Counted from the stretch's first letter, positions 10,341 to 21,450 are shown. The stretch is 64,000 nucleotides of DNA from Molanna angustata (GCA_963576475.1 OY754981.1:25443411-25507410); one strand, 5' to 3'. Made by a program: numbers and translations. Notes: a model not told the origin generated them from the letters alone.

Positions 10341-12823
10341 TGATACCGGGGGGTAGAGAATTTAGTAGAAGTCGCCTTCCAGATTTGACTCTCTCGCAAG
10401 CGAAGAGTACAAGATCCTGACGCTTCCACCTTCTCACCGTGCCGTATCGTAAAGACAAGGGCTCACTCCAGTAATAAAAGAAATTTTAAGTTATTTCTCT
10501 CGTTTCTGTTTAATTATAGTTTTTAAATCAAAATTCAAATTGAGATAAAATAGGCATACAAAAAACATACTACAAAATACAATAAATTTGCGGATGCGAT
10601 CCCAATCGCAGAATACAAAAAAAAACAGCAAAATAATACAATATGTTCGTAGTTAAGGCCATGACGCTACTAAAGGAATTATACATGGTTACATTTAAAA
10701 TTATATAGTTCAAAAATAAAATGTTCGTTGATTTTCACTTGAAGTTATGTATATTTCTCACTTGAAGTTCTATTTGTTTTTCACTTTTAAAAATAAAAAT
10801 TCACTGTACCTTGTTTGCAGGTCAAAGTTAAGTTCGCGGTGCGACTGTTATTGTCTAGGCGCCCGCAACGTTTCGCGGTTCGCGATAACGCTGGGCGCTC
10901 GTTCTGCACAATCCTGGAAGATCGCGTTGACTCGTTCCGTGTTCTTCGGTGCGTGATGTCCACTTGTTATCGTTCGGCGCTGAATATATTTTTGAATTTA
11001 TTTCTAATTCATTCTTAGTTAAATTAATATCCATGTCGATTAGGCTCGTAAGCCCTAAATACGCCCCCACACTGCCATTTGGTCAGATGGATGGGTGGCT
11101 ATATCCAGTCTTTTCTTATTCCCACACTGCCTCCTGGGTCAGATGAATGGTGAATAGAATTTTTCGATATCGACGACGTCAACTTGGTCTTGCCAAGGCC
11201 CGTAGGCGAGACTGGTTACTGATTTAACTTGAACTCTTGTTAATATATAATTTTAAACTTGACTAAAACTACCGAACGATTAGTACGCAGATTCGACTCA
11301 CTGATTCTTCTTAAAATAATAATGTTCCTTTTTTTTTATAACTTTGTTCTTTAACTTAAAACTTTGAAGACGGCGGCCAGGGCGTAAGCCCTGACCGCCT
11401 CACACGGCCCTTAGGCCTACTAAAGACTTCGACTATGTTTCAACTAGACTTGCTACTGACTCGACTATATAATGCTCACTGATTGATTACTGACACTCTA
11501 CTAACCCTTACTAACTAACTGTCCAGGTAGTAGGATTCTACCTTATATAATAAAGGTACCCCTGTCTCGAAGAGAGGGGGTGTACAGGGGTATAAAATAT
11601 TCAAAATGTTTGCACGCAAATCATTTTTGCATATTTAACTAAAAAATATTTTAAATTAACAATTACATATTTTGCATTCTGCGTGGGATCGAGACTAACA
11701 TAAATACATTTACTCTAATTAAGTTAATTAACCCTGGCCACGTAATATTTTAGCTGGTACTATCGGTGACAGTGTTTTCAGTGTTTAAACCGTTTATTTT
11801 GAAGTGAAATTATATTGAGAAGTATCACACGCGCAATTCCGTCAAAATTCACACACGCGAGGGCTGTATGAAAGCACTATTGCGCGATGTGTGACATTTA
11901 TCGGAAGTGACGCGCGAGATACAACCAACATGGAAAAAATATAATGTTTTTCGTGACTGTCTTGAAGTAATTTACAATGACGAGCGTCAGACACTGATTT
12001 ATCAAAAGTCATACTCGCGAGAGCTGTATTAAAGCCCCTAACGCGCGATATATGACGTTTATCAAAAGTCACGTGTCCGGCGCAAACATTGTAAACATTT
12101 TCATTGAAAAGTCAAATTGCCTAACGCGAATATATCCTTTCGCGATTTACACGTTTGTTTCTTTCGGCAACCAGATTCACTCCGGGAATTATGAGCAATA
12201 CGGCATCAGTGAATTCGTCGGTGGCTAGACCCGGATTGCGCAAAATCAACCTCCGTGTATCTCGCTAGAGGACAACACGACGTTAGAGCAACAATTGAGA
12301 AAAGAAACATAAAATTACGGAAATGTACAACTGAAACTATTTATTTTGAATGTTTGAAACCGGATTTAAAACATCTGAAAGCACCGTCGGCTGGGATTTA
12401 CATAACGATCGATGAGGATTAAAAAGGGTTCGATTTTTTTTTCAGGTAGCCTGAATCTATATTTGAATAATAAACATTGAAATATTTAAGTGCGGAAAAA
12501 TTCAAATCTCTGAGACAATTAGTTGCTGACCATGTTTTATTGCAGAACCCAAATAAATGGTCTTTGCGCGGTATTGAAAAAAAAAGGTTATTTTATATGA
12601 TGGTGATGTATTGTGTTTTCGAACTGGGTACAGATTAAAAGAATAAAATTATGAAAGTTAAAACCGAAAATACCTGAACCAACAACAGAATTAATATATT
12701 TTAAAATATTTACTTAGGCCAAGGTTAATAATAATATGAAATGTTTAAAAATGATATTCGGGGCTATTGTTAGGGAAGACAATTGATGTCACCAGGGTAC
12801 CACCAAATATTCTACCTGCATCA
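10341..12823 (-). repeat. Long terminal repeat, 5' LTR in element orientation
   Basis: A 2483-bp copy of 7296-9777 at an offset of 3045, with about eight differences (for example one extra A in the poly-A near 12585). The hairpin at 11372-11399 and the CGCG-rich duplication are retained. As the 5' LTR on the minus strand, it should contain the promoter. Confidence 0.85.
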
Positions 12824-12827
12824 ATAT
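12824..12827. repeat. 4-bp target-site duplication (right), ATAT
   Basis: Matches 7292-7295 and lies directly against the terminal TCA of the LTR. Confidence 0.6.
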
Positions 12828-13990
12828 CACGTGTCAAAATTGTCAAAATGCTCTCACGCTCTTTGAAACAAAATTTATCTGCTCTTATTAAAATATTTCA
12901 TACAACATAAGCACTCTTTACCATACTGCATTAATAGTTTGTATATCTTAACATAAAAATATACAATCGTTAGAAAATTTATATTCCTGATTGTAAAATT
13001 TAGAATGAATAAAAATGTATATACTTAATAAGATAAATTTCTTATGCATGGAAAAGTTCAGTAATTTGATTTCATGTTATAATGTAAGGAGCTTGAACAA
13101 AGAACTGATTAGCTTTCCATAAATAACAAAAAAATTCTTCATATGCCATCACGTGTCAAAATTGTCAAAATGCTCTAACGTTCTTTAAAACAAAATTTAT
13201 CTGCTTTTATTAAAATATTCAATACAACATAAGCATTCTTCACCATACTGCATTAATAGTTTGTCTATCTTAACATAAAAATATACTATCGTTAGACAAT
13301 TTATAATCCTGGTAGTAACATTTAGAATAAATAAAAATGTATATAATTAGATAAATTTCTTATGTATGGAAGAGTTCAGTAATTTGATTTCATGTTATAA
13401 TGTAAAGAGCTTGAACATAGAACTGATTAGCTTTCCATGAATAACATAAAATTACTTCATGTGCTATCACGTGTCAAAATTGTCAAAATGCTCTAACGTA
13501 CTTTTCAACAAAATTTATCTGCTTTTATTAAAATATTTCATACAACATAAGCATTCGTCACCATACTGCATTAAAAGTTTGTCTATCTTAACATAAAAAT
13601 ATACTATCGTTAGAAAATTTATAATCCTGGTAGCAACATTTAGAATGAATAAAAATGTATATAATTAGATAAATTTCTTATGTATGGAAAAGTTCAGTTA
13701 TTTGATTTCATGTTATAATGTAAAGAGCTTGAACATAGAACTGATTAGCTTTCCATGAATAACATAAAATAACTTCATATGATATCACGTGTCTAAATAT
13801 TCAAAATGCTCTCGCGTTCTTTAAAACAAAATTTATCTGCTTTTATTAAAATATTTCATACAACATAAGCATTCTTCACCATACTGCATTAATAGTTTGT
13901 CTATCTTAATATAAAAATATACTCTCGTTAGAAAATTTATATTCGTGGTAGTAACATTTAGAATGAATAAAATATTTCATATAACATAAG
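12826..13990 (+). repeat. Satellite array, four units of about 320 bp
   Basis: Units start with ATCACGTGTCAAAATTGTC-like sequence at 12826, 13148, 13466 and 13784 (periods 322, 318, 318), with the last truncated. Each contains ACTGCATTAATAGTTTGT and GAGCTTGAACATAGAACTG. Older units lie at 6690-7295 beyond the LTR element. No coding. Confidence 0.85.
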
Positions 13991-13999
13991 CATATTTTA

Positions 14000-14095
14000 C
14001 CATATTGAGATTGTCAATATTTGAAGAAGAAAAATAAACGCTTACTATGGTGTTATTTAGTGTTGGCCACAACCCACTCGTTTTGTTTTGAAGTC
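14000..14095. repeat. Edge of a 'GTGTTGGCCACA' repeat family
   Basis: TTAGTGTTGGCCACAACCCA at about 14056-14075 matches, in either orientation, 37596-37620 and 43640-43665, where it borders the same family of TIR-type elements. It probably marks the right edge of the repeat block that began near 6500. Confidence 0.5.
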
Positions 14096-15577
14096 GTGAT
14101 TAGTTTTAATAGACGATTCCTGTCCTTCCTCTTCAACTTTGGCTCTTAAAGCTTAGTATTTTTTTTCGTTTCTTTCAAAACGCCGCTATTTGAGGGTTCA
14201 TCTTTGCGATTGCCTTTTTTTGTTGAACAAAATATAATTATGTTTAAGTACACACAGAAGAATCAATACATGTAATAATCAATTGATCTCTAATGAGGAT
14301 ATTTAAGGATGCGAAGGAATTTCTTAAGTTTATTTCCTATCCTTCATACCTACATAAGTCTAGCTGATTGTTCTTGAAAAGAAATTGTCTTATAACTTTA
14401 TTAGAGACCATGAAAACGACAAGTGTGGTAAATTTAAGAGACAGGCCGTGATTTTACAGTAGAACAGTGATACATTCTGGGTTCTGTTAAATAATAAATG
14501 TTAATGATAATAGTTTTAGATTAATAATTATATTCGAATGGTACATCAGGTGATGGATGTCAATGTAATTGGATTATAAATGGACTGTATAAAAACGATA
14601 TCACCGATGTTTGCTATTTAGCTAGTTCACAATAAATGTTTTTCCTGTGCACTGGTCGAAACAATTAAGACATCCACATGCGGCGGTCTTCAGACTTGTA
14701 CTTGTACTGAACTCACACACGACACACTTGTCACTTACGATTGTTATTGTTACACAAAAACCCTTGTAACATTATATTATTTTACAATGTTATAATTTCC
14801 GAACGCATCGGTGAGGGTATATACGAGAAAATAAGGAGACATGGAAATAAGCTTCTACAGATAATATTATATTAAAATAATCCAAATTTACCAAAAGTCG
14901 ACCGGTAAACTTAATTAATACAAAGGGTGGGATATGTTCACACATCACCGCAGATATTGGGTACAAAAAACATGTTCACTCGTTTATTTATTTTTATTGT
15001 TGGTCAAAGCGTAATAATAAAGGCTCTTAATATGATGAAAGTAAAAGCAAACATTGTTATGAATAAATATTGATTAAATTACTCCCCTTCAACAGTGACA
15101 TCCGTCAACCAAATCGATTTCCTTCAATGTATAAGAATAAAAAAAACAGTATAACAACGTTTAGTACCCAATATGAATTGCGCAGTTAAGTCTATTTTTG
15201 TTCATTTGCGTTACACTGTATGGGCAGTTGGGGCAGTTAAAATTCAATTTCGTTTCGCTGAATAAATTGTCAAATATATAACTTTACTTCAATTGTATAA
15301 TACGAGTAAGTACACAACAATACGTTGGGAATTTTGATCTCACTTCATCGACCCTGATACTTCTTTATCTCTTCGTGACACTAGACCTTAGAATACACCA
15401 TAGCTCACATTACCAAGGTCGGATGAACTGTCAAAGTTGACACTAAACGCAAACAACATAAAAAATAGTATTAAAAATCATACAAGTAGGTACTTAGATA
15501 ATACTTATATTGAGAAATACACTTTACCTATTTGAAAAATGTGATCAAATGCGAATACATAATAAACTTCTTCGTAA
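14096..15577. other. AT-rich spacer
   Basis: No gene, RNA or repeat structure that I can support. Confidence 0.5.
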
Positions 15578-16502
15578 CCACTTGATGAGACCTCTCTCCG
15601 ACCACGAGGAAACATCAAAGCCAATGTGAGGAAGAAAAGGAGACAAATGACGGTGACACTATGAAATTGTAGTAGTACGGCGCATTTATTCAATAATCAT
15701 TATAGTTCGTCCATGGCAATTAAATAATAAAAACAAAACAAACACAACAACATCAGAGTACAAATAACAAAACAAAACGATAACGATCCAACTCTCAAAC
15801 CCAACCGAGCACGAAGAGACGCCGACCAGAAGGTCCAGCCCCAGGGTACAGCGACATCCTTTCTCCAGGCATGTCACTGTCTTCCACGTGGTGGCTGAAA
15901 GTCCGGCGGGGCCCAGCCTTTGCGTCAGGCTGGCAGGTCCTTCTCGTACTCGGCATAGTTTCCTCTTCTCTGCAAGGCAGTCACCCATGGCTGGCTCCGT
16001 GCCACACGGCAATGCTATGAAGGCGCATCTCGACAGAGGTGGCAGGCCAGCTGGGAGCCTCACCGGAGGCGAACCGACGCTCCAGACGACACGGAAAGCC
16101 CCTCGTGGTCCAATCTGCGAGCCGCCGCGTTCCCTGCTGCGGTGGCCCAACACTGCGCCCTGCCTCCACGCCTCTGCCCTGTTGATGCCCTCATCTTGGC
16201 TCCGTAGCACCGGCAGCGTCCATGCGCGTGACGTGTCCTGTCAAGCAGACCTCCTGCGCCGTCGAAAATATGGCCGCCATCGGGAGCACGTGTCGACCAA
16301 TGACGGCGTCACACCAAACCGTCCGTCGCCCACCAGAGTTGAACGCCCAGAGAACGCGTGCCATAACGCGTGATATACATAAGCTTCCTTGTCGTTCTCT
16401 CACGCCGTCAGGGGCGCTGGTAGTCTTCCGCCAAAATGTTGCCGCGGAAAAAATTAAAAATTATTGTTTTTCGACAACACTGTTTTTCGGCTATAACACA
16501 CT
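15578..16502 (-). mobile_element. GC-rich dispersed repeat, copy 1 (about 925 bp)
   Basis: A near-copy lies at 55741-56673. The core (about 15800-16350) is far richer in G+C than its surroundings, so all frames stay open by chance, including 15686-16210 on minus and 15888-16373 on plus. Neither translation has a domain I recognise. On the minus strand the edges can be read as TGTGTTATAGCC ... CTCATCA, and AATAAA lies near the 3' side, which would suit an LTR. No target duplication is evident. It could equally be a non-autonomous DNA element. Confidence 0.55.
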
Positions 16503-16599
16503 AATGACAAAGGTGTTGATCACATTTTTCTTTGAACCAATTTCCATTCATTTTTAGAGCAATTCGCTCATGCTAGTCTCTATTGCTATTAAAGACTAA

Positions 16600-17325
16600 T
16601 GGCCAGTTTCATAATAATTAAAGGAGACTCAATGTCGAATTTAAAATAAATTGCGTTTCATATCAACAAAATGTCACTTAAAGTTCACTTTAATTTAAAG
16701 TCCAGTGTCCGTACTTTAGTCACTTAAGTCTTCTTTAAGAGCAGTTCATTTTTTTGCTACCAGGGTGTGCTGCAATATGACATAATGTTCAAGTCAGTTG
16801 TCATTTCTTGTTGATGTCAATATTTTCAATTGGATGATGACGATCATGTGCACATTACTTACTAATATTCAATAGTTTTACTATTATTTAAACATTTTTT
16901 ATAAATAATATAACAAAATGATGTTTTAAAAATGAGCTAAATAGAAGATGCGTACCTACTGTGATTCTATGATACGGCGGTGAAAAGTGTATAGGAAAAG
17001 AATCGACCACATGGAAAAGTAGAATTAAGGAGAATTTTTTGATAGGTTTTGATTCCATAAACATGTCCTTTACACCAATGATCAATTCAATGACAGAAAT
17101 AACATATTATATGGTAGTAGACAGAAAGACTTACCTATGCTATGACCTGTTTCCATAGATTTTCATAGCAATATTGCCAACTTTGAGGTATTTTGGTGAT
17201 ATTTCTGCCTTTTACTAAAGTACGCGGCATTATTATTTATGAAACGTAACGACTTAAAGGCGACTTTAAATTTTTTAAGAACCTTAACTAAAGGGCCCTT
17301 TTGCTGCTTTTTATGAAACTGGCTG
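16600..17325. mobile_element. MITE with TIRs, PIF/Harbinger-like
   Basis: The left end GGCCAGTTTCATAA and the complement of the right end (AGCCAGTTTCATAA) are inverted, with TTTAAAGT-like matches further in. TAA flanks both sides (16597-16599 and 17326-17328), the three-base TWA target typical of PIF/Harbinger. There is no transposase. The 65-codon minus frame at 16888-17085 is unconvincing. Confidence 0.6.
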
Positions 17326-17414
17326 TAAGTGACGTAACCAAAAAAATAAGGGGAATCGGGGAATGGAGATTACCGTACACATACTATTTTATTGCATCCC
17401 GTATAATTTTCGTT

Positions 17415-17545
17415 AAGGTTTAATTAGTCTTTAATCTTAATAGCGACTCGCGTTAACAAGTTGCTTTATAAATTGAATGGAAATCAGTTGTAGGAAAAAT
17501 GTAAACAGCACCATTGTCATTGAGGTTAGGAATAATTCTATTATG
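17415..17545 (+). repeat. Dispersed repeat fragment (mate at 5197-5335)
   Basis: Shares GTTGCTTTATAAATTGAATG and the neighbouring AATAGCGA.TCGCG phrase with 5197-5335. Confidence 0.6.
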
Positions 17546-17599
17546 TATTCGCATTTTTTTTAAATTTTCGTAAATTATATTTTTCTACATATTATTAGT

Positions 17600-17815
17600 C
17601 GACCGCCGTGACACTGTTGGTAAGCTGTTTGGTTTCTGTGCGGGCGTCCTAGGTTCGATCCCCAGTAGAGGAGAAATCATTTAAATTGATTTCTCACGCA
17701 AATATTGCTTCTCTGGGCTGGAAACACTAGTTAGTTGGAAGAAATTGCCATACGGCAATAAATTTGCCACTTGCGCAGGGTGAAAGGAAGTGTTTATTAT
17801 TATTATGTATGTAGT
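17600..17815 (+). mobile_element. tRNA-headed SINE, family 1
   Basis: A tRNA-like head (GACACTGTTGGTAAGC, then GGTTCGATCCCCAG as B box) is followed by GAGGAGAAAT and CTTCTCTGGGCTGG. Then comes a tail with GTTGGAAGAAATTGCC and GGCAATAA, ending in TTATTATTATT. The tail block is shared with the LINE 3' ends at 1064, 20939 and 58903, suggesting the SINE borrows that LINE's machinery. Confidence 0.78.
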
Positions 17816-17897
17816 TGTATGATGTTAAATTCTAGGTAGGTACTAATTATTTTTATTTATTGAAAATCCCGTTAATCGCGTCATCTTTGACAGCTTA

Positions 17898-18351
17898 TCA
17901 TGGGGGGCAAGTCTGGGGGGTTACTCATGACACATTCTTAATACGTTCTTAGCTTGACTTAATCTTAAAAATGTATAAATCAGTACTCGATCACGATCCA
18001 ATATTAATCTTTTTCTACATTTAATCATGAAAATTTGATATCTACGTTTAGTATGAAATTGTCACGAATTTTTGCGTAAATTTATAGTATTATTTAATCA
18101 ATTTAACCTCAAAGATTGTTAAAGTCTGAAGCTAATCTTAATTTTACTGTAATCAACTTCATGAGTAGCCCTGCTGGTCCAACCGGCGAAATCAAAACCC
18201 TCACGATTACCCATATCATGGATATAATTATTATATGGAGTTCTATAATATCTTTAGATGTCATAGAACTCCATAATATGACAATTATATCCATGATATG
18301 GGTAATCACGAGGGTTTTTATTTCACCGGTTGGCCCAGACTTGCCCCCCTG
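17898..18351. mobile_element. Foldback element with GGGGGGCAAGTCTGG termini
   Basis: The outer inverted repeat GGGGGGCAAGTCTGG is at 17902-17916, with its complement at 18334-18348. Inside, 18179-18247 pairs with 18263-18333 as a ~70-bp stem (CAACCGG, AAACCCTC, ATTACCCATATCATGGATAT). No target duplication is clear. The overlapping frames at 18109-18309 and 18116-18352 are the two strands of the hairpin. Confidence 0.65.
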
Positions 18352-19439
18352 ATCTTGGTAATGTAATTGTGGTGTATTCTAAGGTATAGTCTTCGTGTTA
18401 ATTTCAAGTAGTTTCAAGTGTACTTGCTATGTTGAATTTTACTGTCTTTTGTTTAATTTATGAATTTTCAATAATTGTAAACCATTTACTTGATTATACT
18501 CAATTGTAAAATAAATAAGGCATGTATTGAGTTATAATTAAAAACGTTATGTTTATACACTACATTTTTTATTTATTTCGTTTATTATCAAGGCTTTTGT
18601 CCTAATGAAATAAAATACCTACAAACAAAGTGTTTTTAACTATAGGAATTTATAGTGGAATTATATTAAATAATCAATTATTCATTAATTCTGCTTGCGT
18701 CGATGTTTTTGTGTGAGTTCTGTGCAAAAAAAAAATATTCTGGATAAAAAACTTCCGTTATCACATCATTATTGCTTTGACAATTTTAAATTCCATCCCC
18801 AAACACTTGTTTATAAATGTCCCTTGTATTTTAAATTAATAATTTTCCCTGGAGGAAACGTAAAAATAATTCATGTCAACTTCCGGTGTAATTAGAAAGA
18901 AAAACACACTTTCCAAGTAAGTACCTAATATGTACAATCGATTTTTTTGGTTATTTACATTCATAAACGTTTGTTTATTTATTTAAATGGCGTGTTAGTG
19001 TCAACGGAAAGCAAACATGACAACGTTTTACAGTATATTGATGCCGAGTGACAAGGTTTCTCAAAGAATATCACAGAAAAAATATGTTTTTTCTCTATTA
19101 TTTAAAGAATTGCCGGGGACGTATTGTCGAAATTTTTCCGAAATATCTACAGAAGAGATAAACAAAAAATCAAAAATGGAATATTTAAATCTATAGTTAA
19201 ATAACCTTCATTTTAAAGGACATATTATAAAGATACATAACACATATTTTGACACATATTATACATACAATTATTATGACATATTATAAAGCGAAATTTT
19301 CTTCGAGATTTTTACAGCACACATGAAACAAGATACATGTTATTACCAAATTTTATATTTTAAGAAAAAAAATCTGTTCCATAAGAATTTGAACACAACT
19401 ACGTCAACTGCGATAGAAAATATCAAATTTATAAGAAAA
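18352..19439. other. AT-rich spacer
   Basis: Open frames at 18695-18895 and 19323-19646 show no known domain; the second runs into the repeat below. Confidence 0.45.
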
Positions 19440-20005
19440 CTAGTCGGCTCTGGCAGACGTTCTGCCACAGACCGCATTATTAAAGATCGAATTTTATCTT
19501 TTTTTCGTACATTTGAATATGGTATGTTCTCTAGATGCGTAATACAGATGTCAATAAATTTGTTCACACCGCCATCCATTAATTGCTTACATAAGTTAAA
19601 AATGAATTACGATAATTCAAAAATAATGAATTTTCCTTTTTCCTAATAAAAATCCTTGGGAGTGTAGGAAAGTTAAAATTTGTGGTTGTATGTATTTTCG
19701 GATGAAAAATCTAAAAAATATAGTTGAATAAATTAAAATGTTTTTTTAGATCTCAATAACAGCGCCATCTATCGGCTAGTAAAATATCCTATCTTTCAAA
19801 CTAGAACCAACGCGGTTTTAGATCTCAATAACAGCGCCATCTATCGGCTAGTAAAATATCCTATCTTTCAAACTAGAACCAACGCGGTTTCAGATCTCAA
19901 TAACAGCGCCATCTATCGGCTAGTAAAATATCCTATCTTTCAAACTAGAACCAACGCGGTTTCAGAGATTAGCGTGTACGAACATCGTGACACAAGATTT
20001 TTATA
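19440..20005 (+). repeat. Interspersed element carrying a triplicated 72-bp segment
   Basis: Shares GTACATTTGA.TATGGTAT, TAGATGCGTAATACAGATG and TTTTCGGATGAAAAATC with 34085-34545 (minus) and, in part, 29530-29670 (minus). From 19749 a 72-bp unit with GATCTCAATAACAGCGCCAT and CTAGAACCAACGCGG is repeated three times (starts about 19749, 19821, 19893). The 34-kb copy has only one. Confidence 0.7.
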
Positions 20006-20039
20006 TATTAAGAATTAAATTTATACGATTTCATACTAT

Positions 20040-20395
20040 ACATCACATTTCTCTACTTGGGAGTAGGCAGAGAGAATAGTACAAAATCATCTCTCTTGAC
20101 GTAGGTACATTTTTTGCTTCATTCACATCCATGATAGTCTCATACACGCTCTCCTATTTATTGTAACTTCTACACTTCAAAATCCCACTTATGTGATCGT
20201 ACCAACTTTTCTTTCTGGTCTGTTTGTTCTTCTTTTATACCTTAACCTAATACACTTTTTTGTCAGACGATCATCACTCAATCTTTCTATGTGGCCAAAC
20301 CACCTTAGGGAAATTATTATCATCTTACTTACGCTATCTCTTTCAATCTTTTTAAATTGGTGATTTTTAATGTTATTATTCTAATTAGATTTAAC
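20040..20395 (-). mobile_element. Decayed LINE 3' end ('endonuclease-reverse transcriptase' type)
   Basis: The minus-strand translation gives LRWFGHIERLSDDRLTKK, then a scrambled stretch, then RACMRLSWM. These are remnants of the C-terminal WFGHVERM...RLTK...RRACM pattern of a LINE ORF common in Lepidoptera. Stops and frameshifts are present. The 3' end has GCCTACTCCCAAGTAGAG. A similar tail appears at 31900-32200, and a more decayed one at 21220-21450. Confidence 0.6.
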
Positions 20396-20447
20396 TCTTT
20401 GATCGTCAGTTCTTGATGGAATTCCATTTAAATGAATTAATATTTTT

Positions 20448-20590
20448 AATAAGTAAAAATAAAAAACTTTTTCAGAATCAATTCCACTATTTATTTAAGA
20501 CTACAACCTACAACCGGTTTCGGTTGTAGGTTGTAGTCTTAAATAAATAGTGGAATTGATTCTAAAAAAGTTTTTTATTTTTACTTATTA
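20448..20590. repeat. Near-perfect foldback hairpin, ~69-bp arms
   Basis: Arms 20448-20516 and 20521-20590 are complementary, with one or two mismatches around GTTT. Key bases near the loop: CTACAACCTACAACCG and its complement. Probably a MITE-like foldback element. Confidence 0.8.
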
Positions 20591-20929
20591 AAAAAAAAAA
20601 TTAATTTTTATTATTCTAGCTGTTTTCGGAGAAGGTTTTTTAAAATTACTTTTATCTTGTGTCAGTTCTATCGAGCTACTCATGATGTTTGTTAAAACTA
20701 GATTCAGTCTTTATAAATCTTTTAGATGTATATTGTTTAATGATTAATTTTTTTTAATGTATAGAAAAGTTAATGGCAATGTCATACTAAACTTTGACCT
20801 TAACGAGTTTTGTGATTTAATGTAGATTATGACTAGATCATGATCGAGTACTGATTCATTCGTTTAAGATTCAGACAAGATTAACACTTTTTAAGATCGA
20901 TTCAATATTAATGACTGTATTATTATTTG
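20591..20929. other. Spacer
   Basis: About 20838-20890 is an inverted relative of 17945-18000 (ATGATCGAGTACTGAT and neighbouring phrases), so part of this stretch is another transposon remnant. No gene seen. Confidence 0.45.
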
Positions 20930-21035
20930 TAATCTGATTGGTTGGAAGAAATTGCCAAATGGCAATAAGCCCACGAGTGTACAATATATTGTTTTATATT
21001 ATGTACATAAATATAAACAAAAAAATAAATATTAA
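20930..21035 (+). mobile_element. LINE 3' UTR/tail fragment
   Basis: ATCTGATTGGTTGGAAGAAA, then GCCAAATGGCAATAAGCCCA and a run of AAATA units. It is the same tail as the LINE ending at 1161. Only the last ~100 bp are present. Confidence 0.65.
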
Positions 21036-21219
21036 TGACTAATTTTGTTTCTGGCTATGATTCAGAATGATTTTTATGTTTTTTTTTAAGAAAGTTAATC
21101 ACCACCCATTGAAATTTGTCTGGTACAAGTTCATTCTTCGGTGTCAGTTCTGGTGAATAATATTACAATTTCTTCTAAGAAATGTTTGTCATTATATAAA
21201 ATAAATAACCCCCAATTAC

Positions 21220-21450
21220 TTCGTACTTTTTGAAAGAACCGAACGCTACACTTCTATCCCTAAACACAGATATTTTTAACTTTATTCACGTCCATACGTC
21301 GTCTCGTATACGCTCTTTAATTATTTTTTAATTCTTTCATTAACATCCATCAAGATCACGTTTATATGGCCTAACTAGCCTTTTCAACTTTATCAGCCAT
21401 GTGTACCTACCTAGTACCTACTTCTTGTTTTGTCAGGCATTCATTACTCA
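21220..21450 (-). mobile_element. Very decayed LINE 3' end
   Basis: TTCACGTCCATACGTCGTCT and ATACGCTCTTTAATTATTT resemble the 20120-20165 portion of the better-kept copy at 20040-20395. No frame survives. Confidence 0.4.

Larger units (their letters stand above)
7296..12823 (-). mobile_element. Non-autonomous LTR retroelement with giant LTRs (LARD-like)
   Basis: Two direct repeats of 2482 and 2483 bp, each starting TGATACCGGGGGG and ending TACCTGCATCA (TG...CA), bracket 563 bp. By eye they differ at only about eight positions, so insertion is recent. Orientation is minus: next to the right-hand LTR, reading leftward after two bases, comes TGGCTCCCAACGTGTTGG. This resembles the tRNA-Lys primer site TGGCGCCCAACGTGG known from some LTR elements and foamy viruses. 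A moderately purine-rich stretch sits next to the left LTR. The interior encodes no Gag, protease, RT or integrase, so the copy depends on proteins supplied by another element. It interrupts a satellite array. Giant LTRs recall Osvaldo/Ulysses-like insect elements, but assignment to that group is inference. Confidence 0.85.

Noticed and set aside
7296..12823. Simple 2.5-kb segmental tandem duplication
   Set aside because: TG...CA ends, a flanking 4-bp repeat and a primer site two bases from one copy fit an LTR element better; the satellite flanks are not duplicated with it.
15686..16373. 160-174-codon frames on both strands
   Set aside because: GC-rich repeat with all frames open and no domain; the same frames appear in the copy at 55921-56413.
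18109..18352. Two overlapping frames on opposite strands
   Set aside because: They are the two strands of a palindrome.
20448..20590. Rho-independent terminator or riboswitch
   Set aside because: Bacterial features are not expected here; arm length and context fit a foldback MITE.
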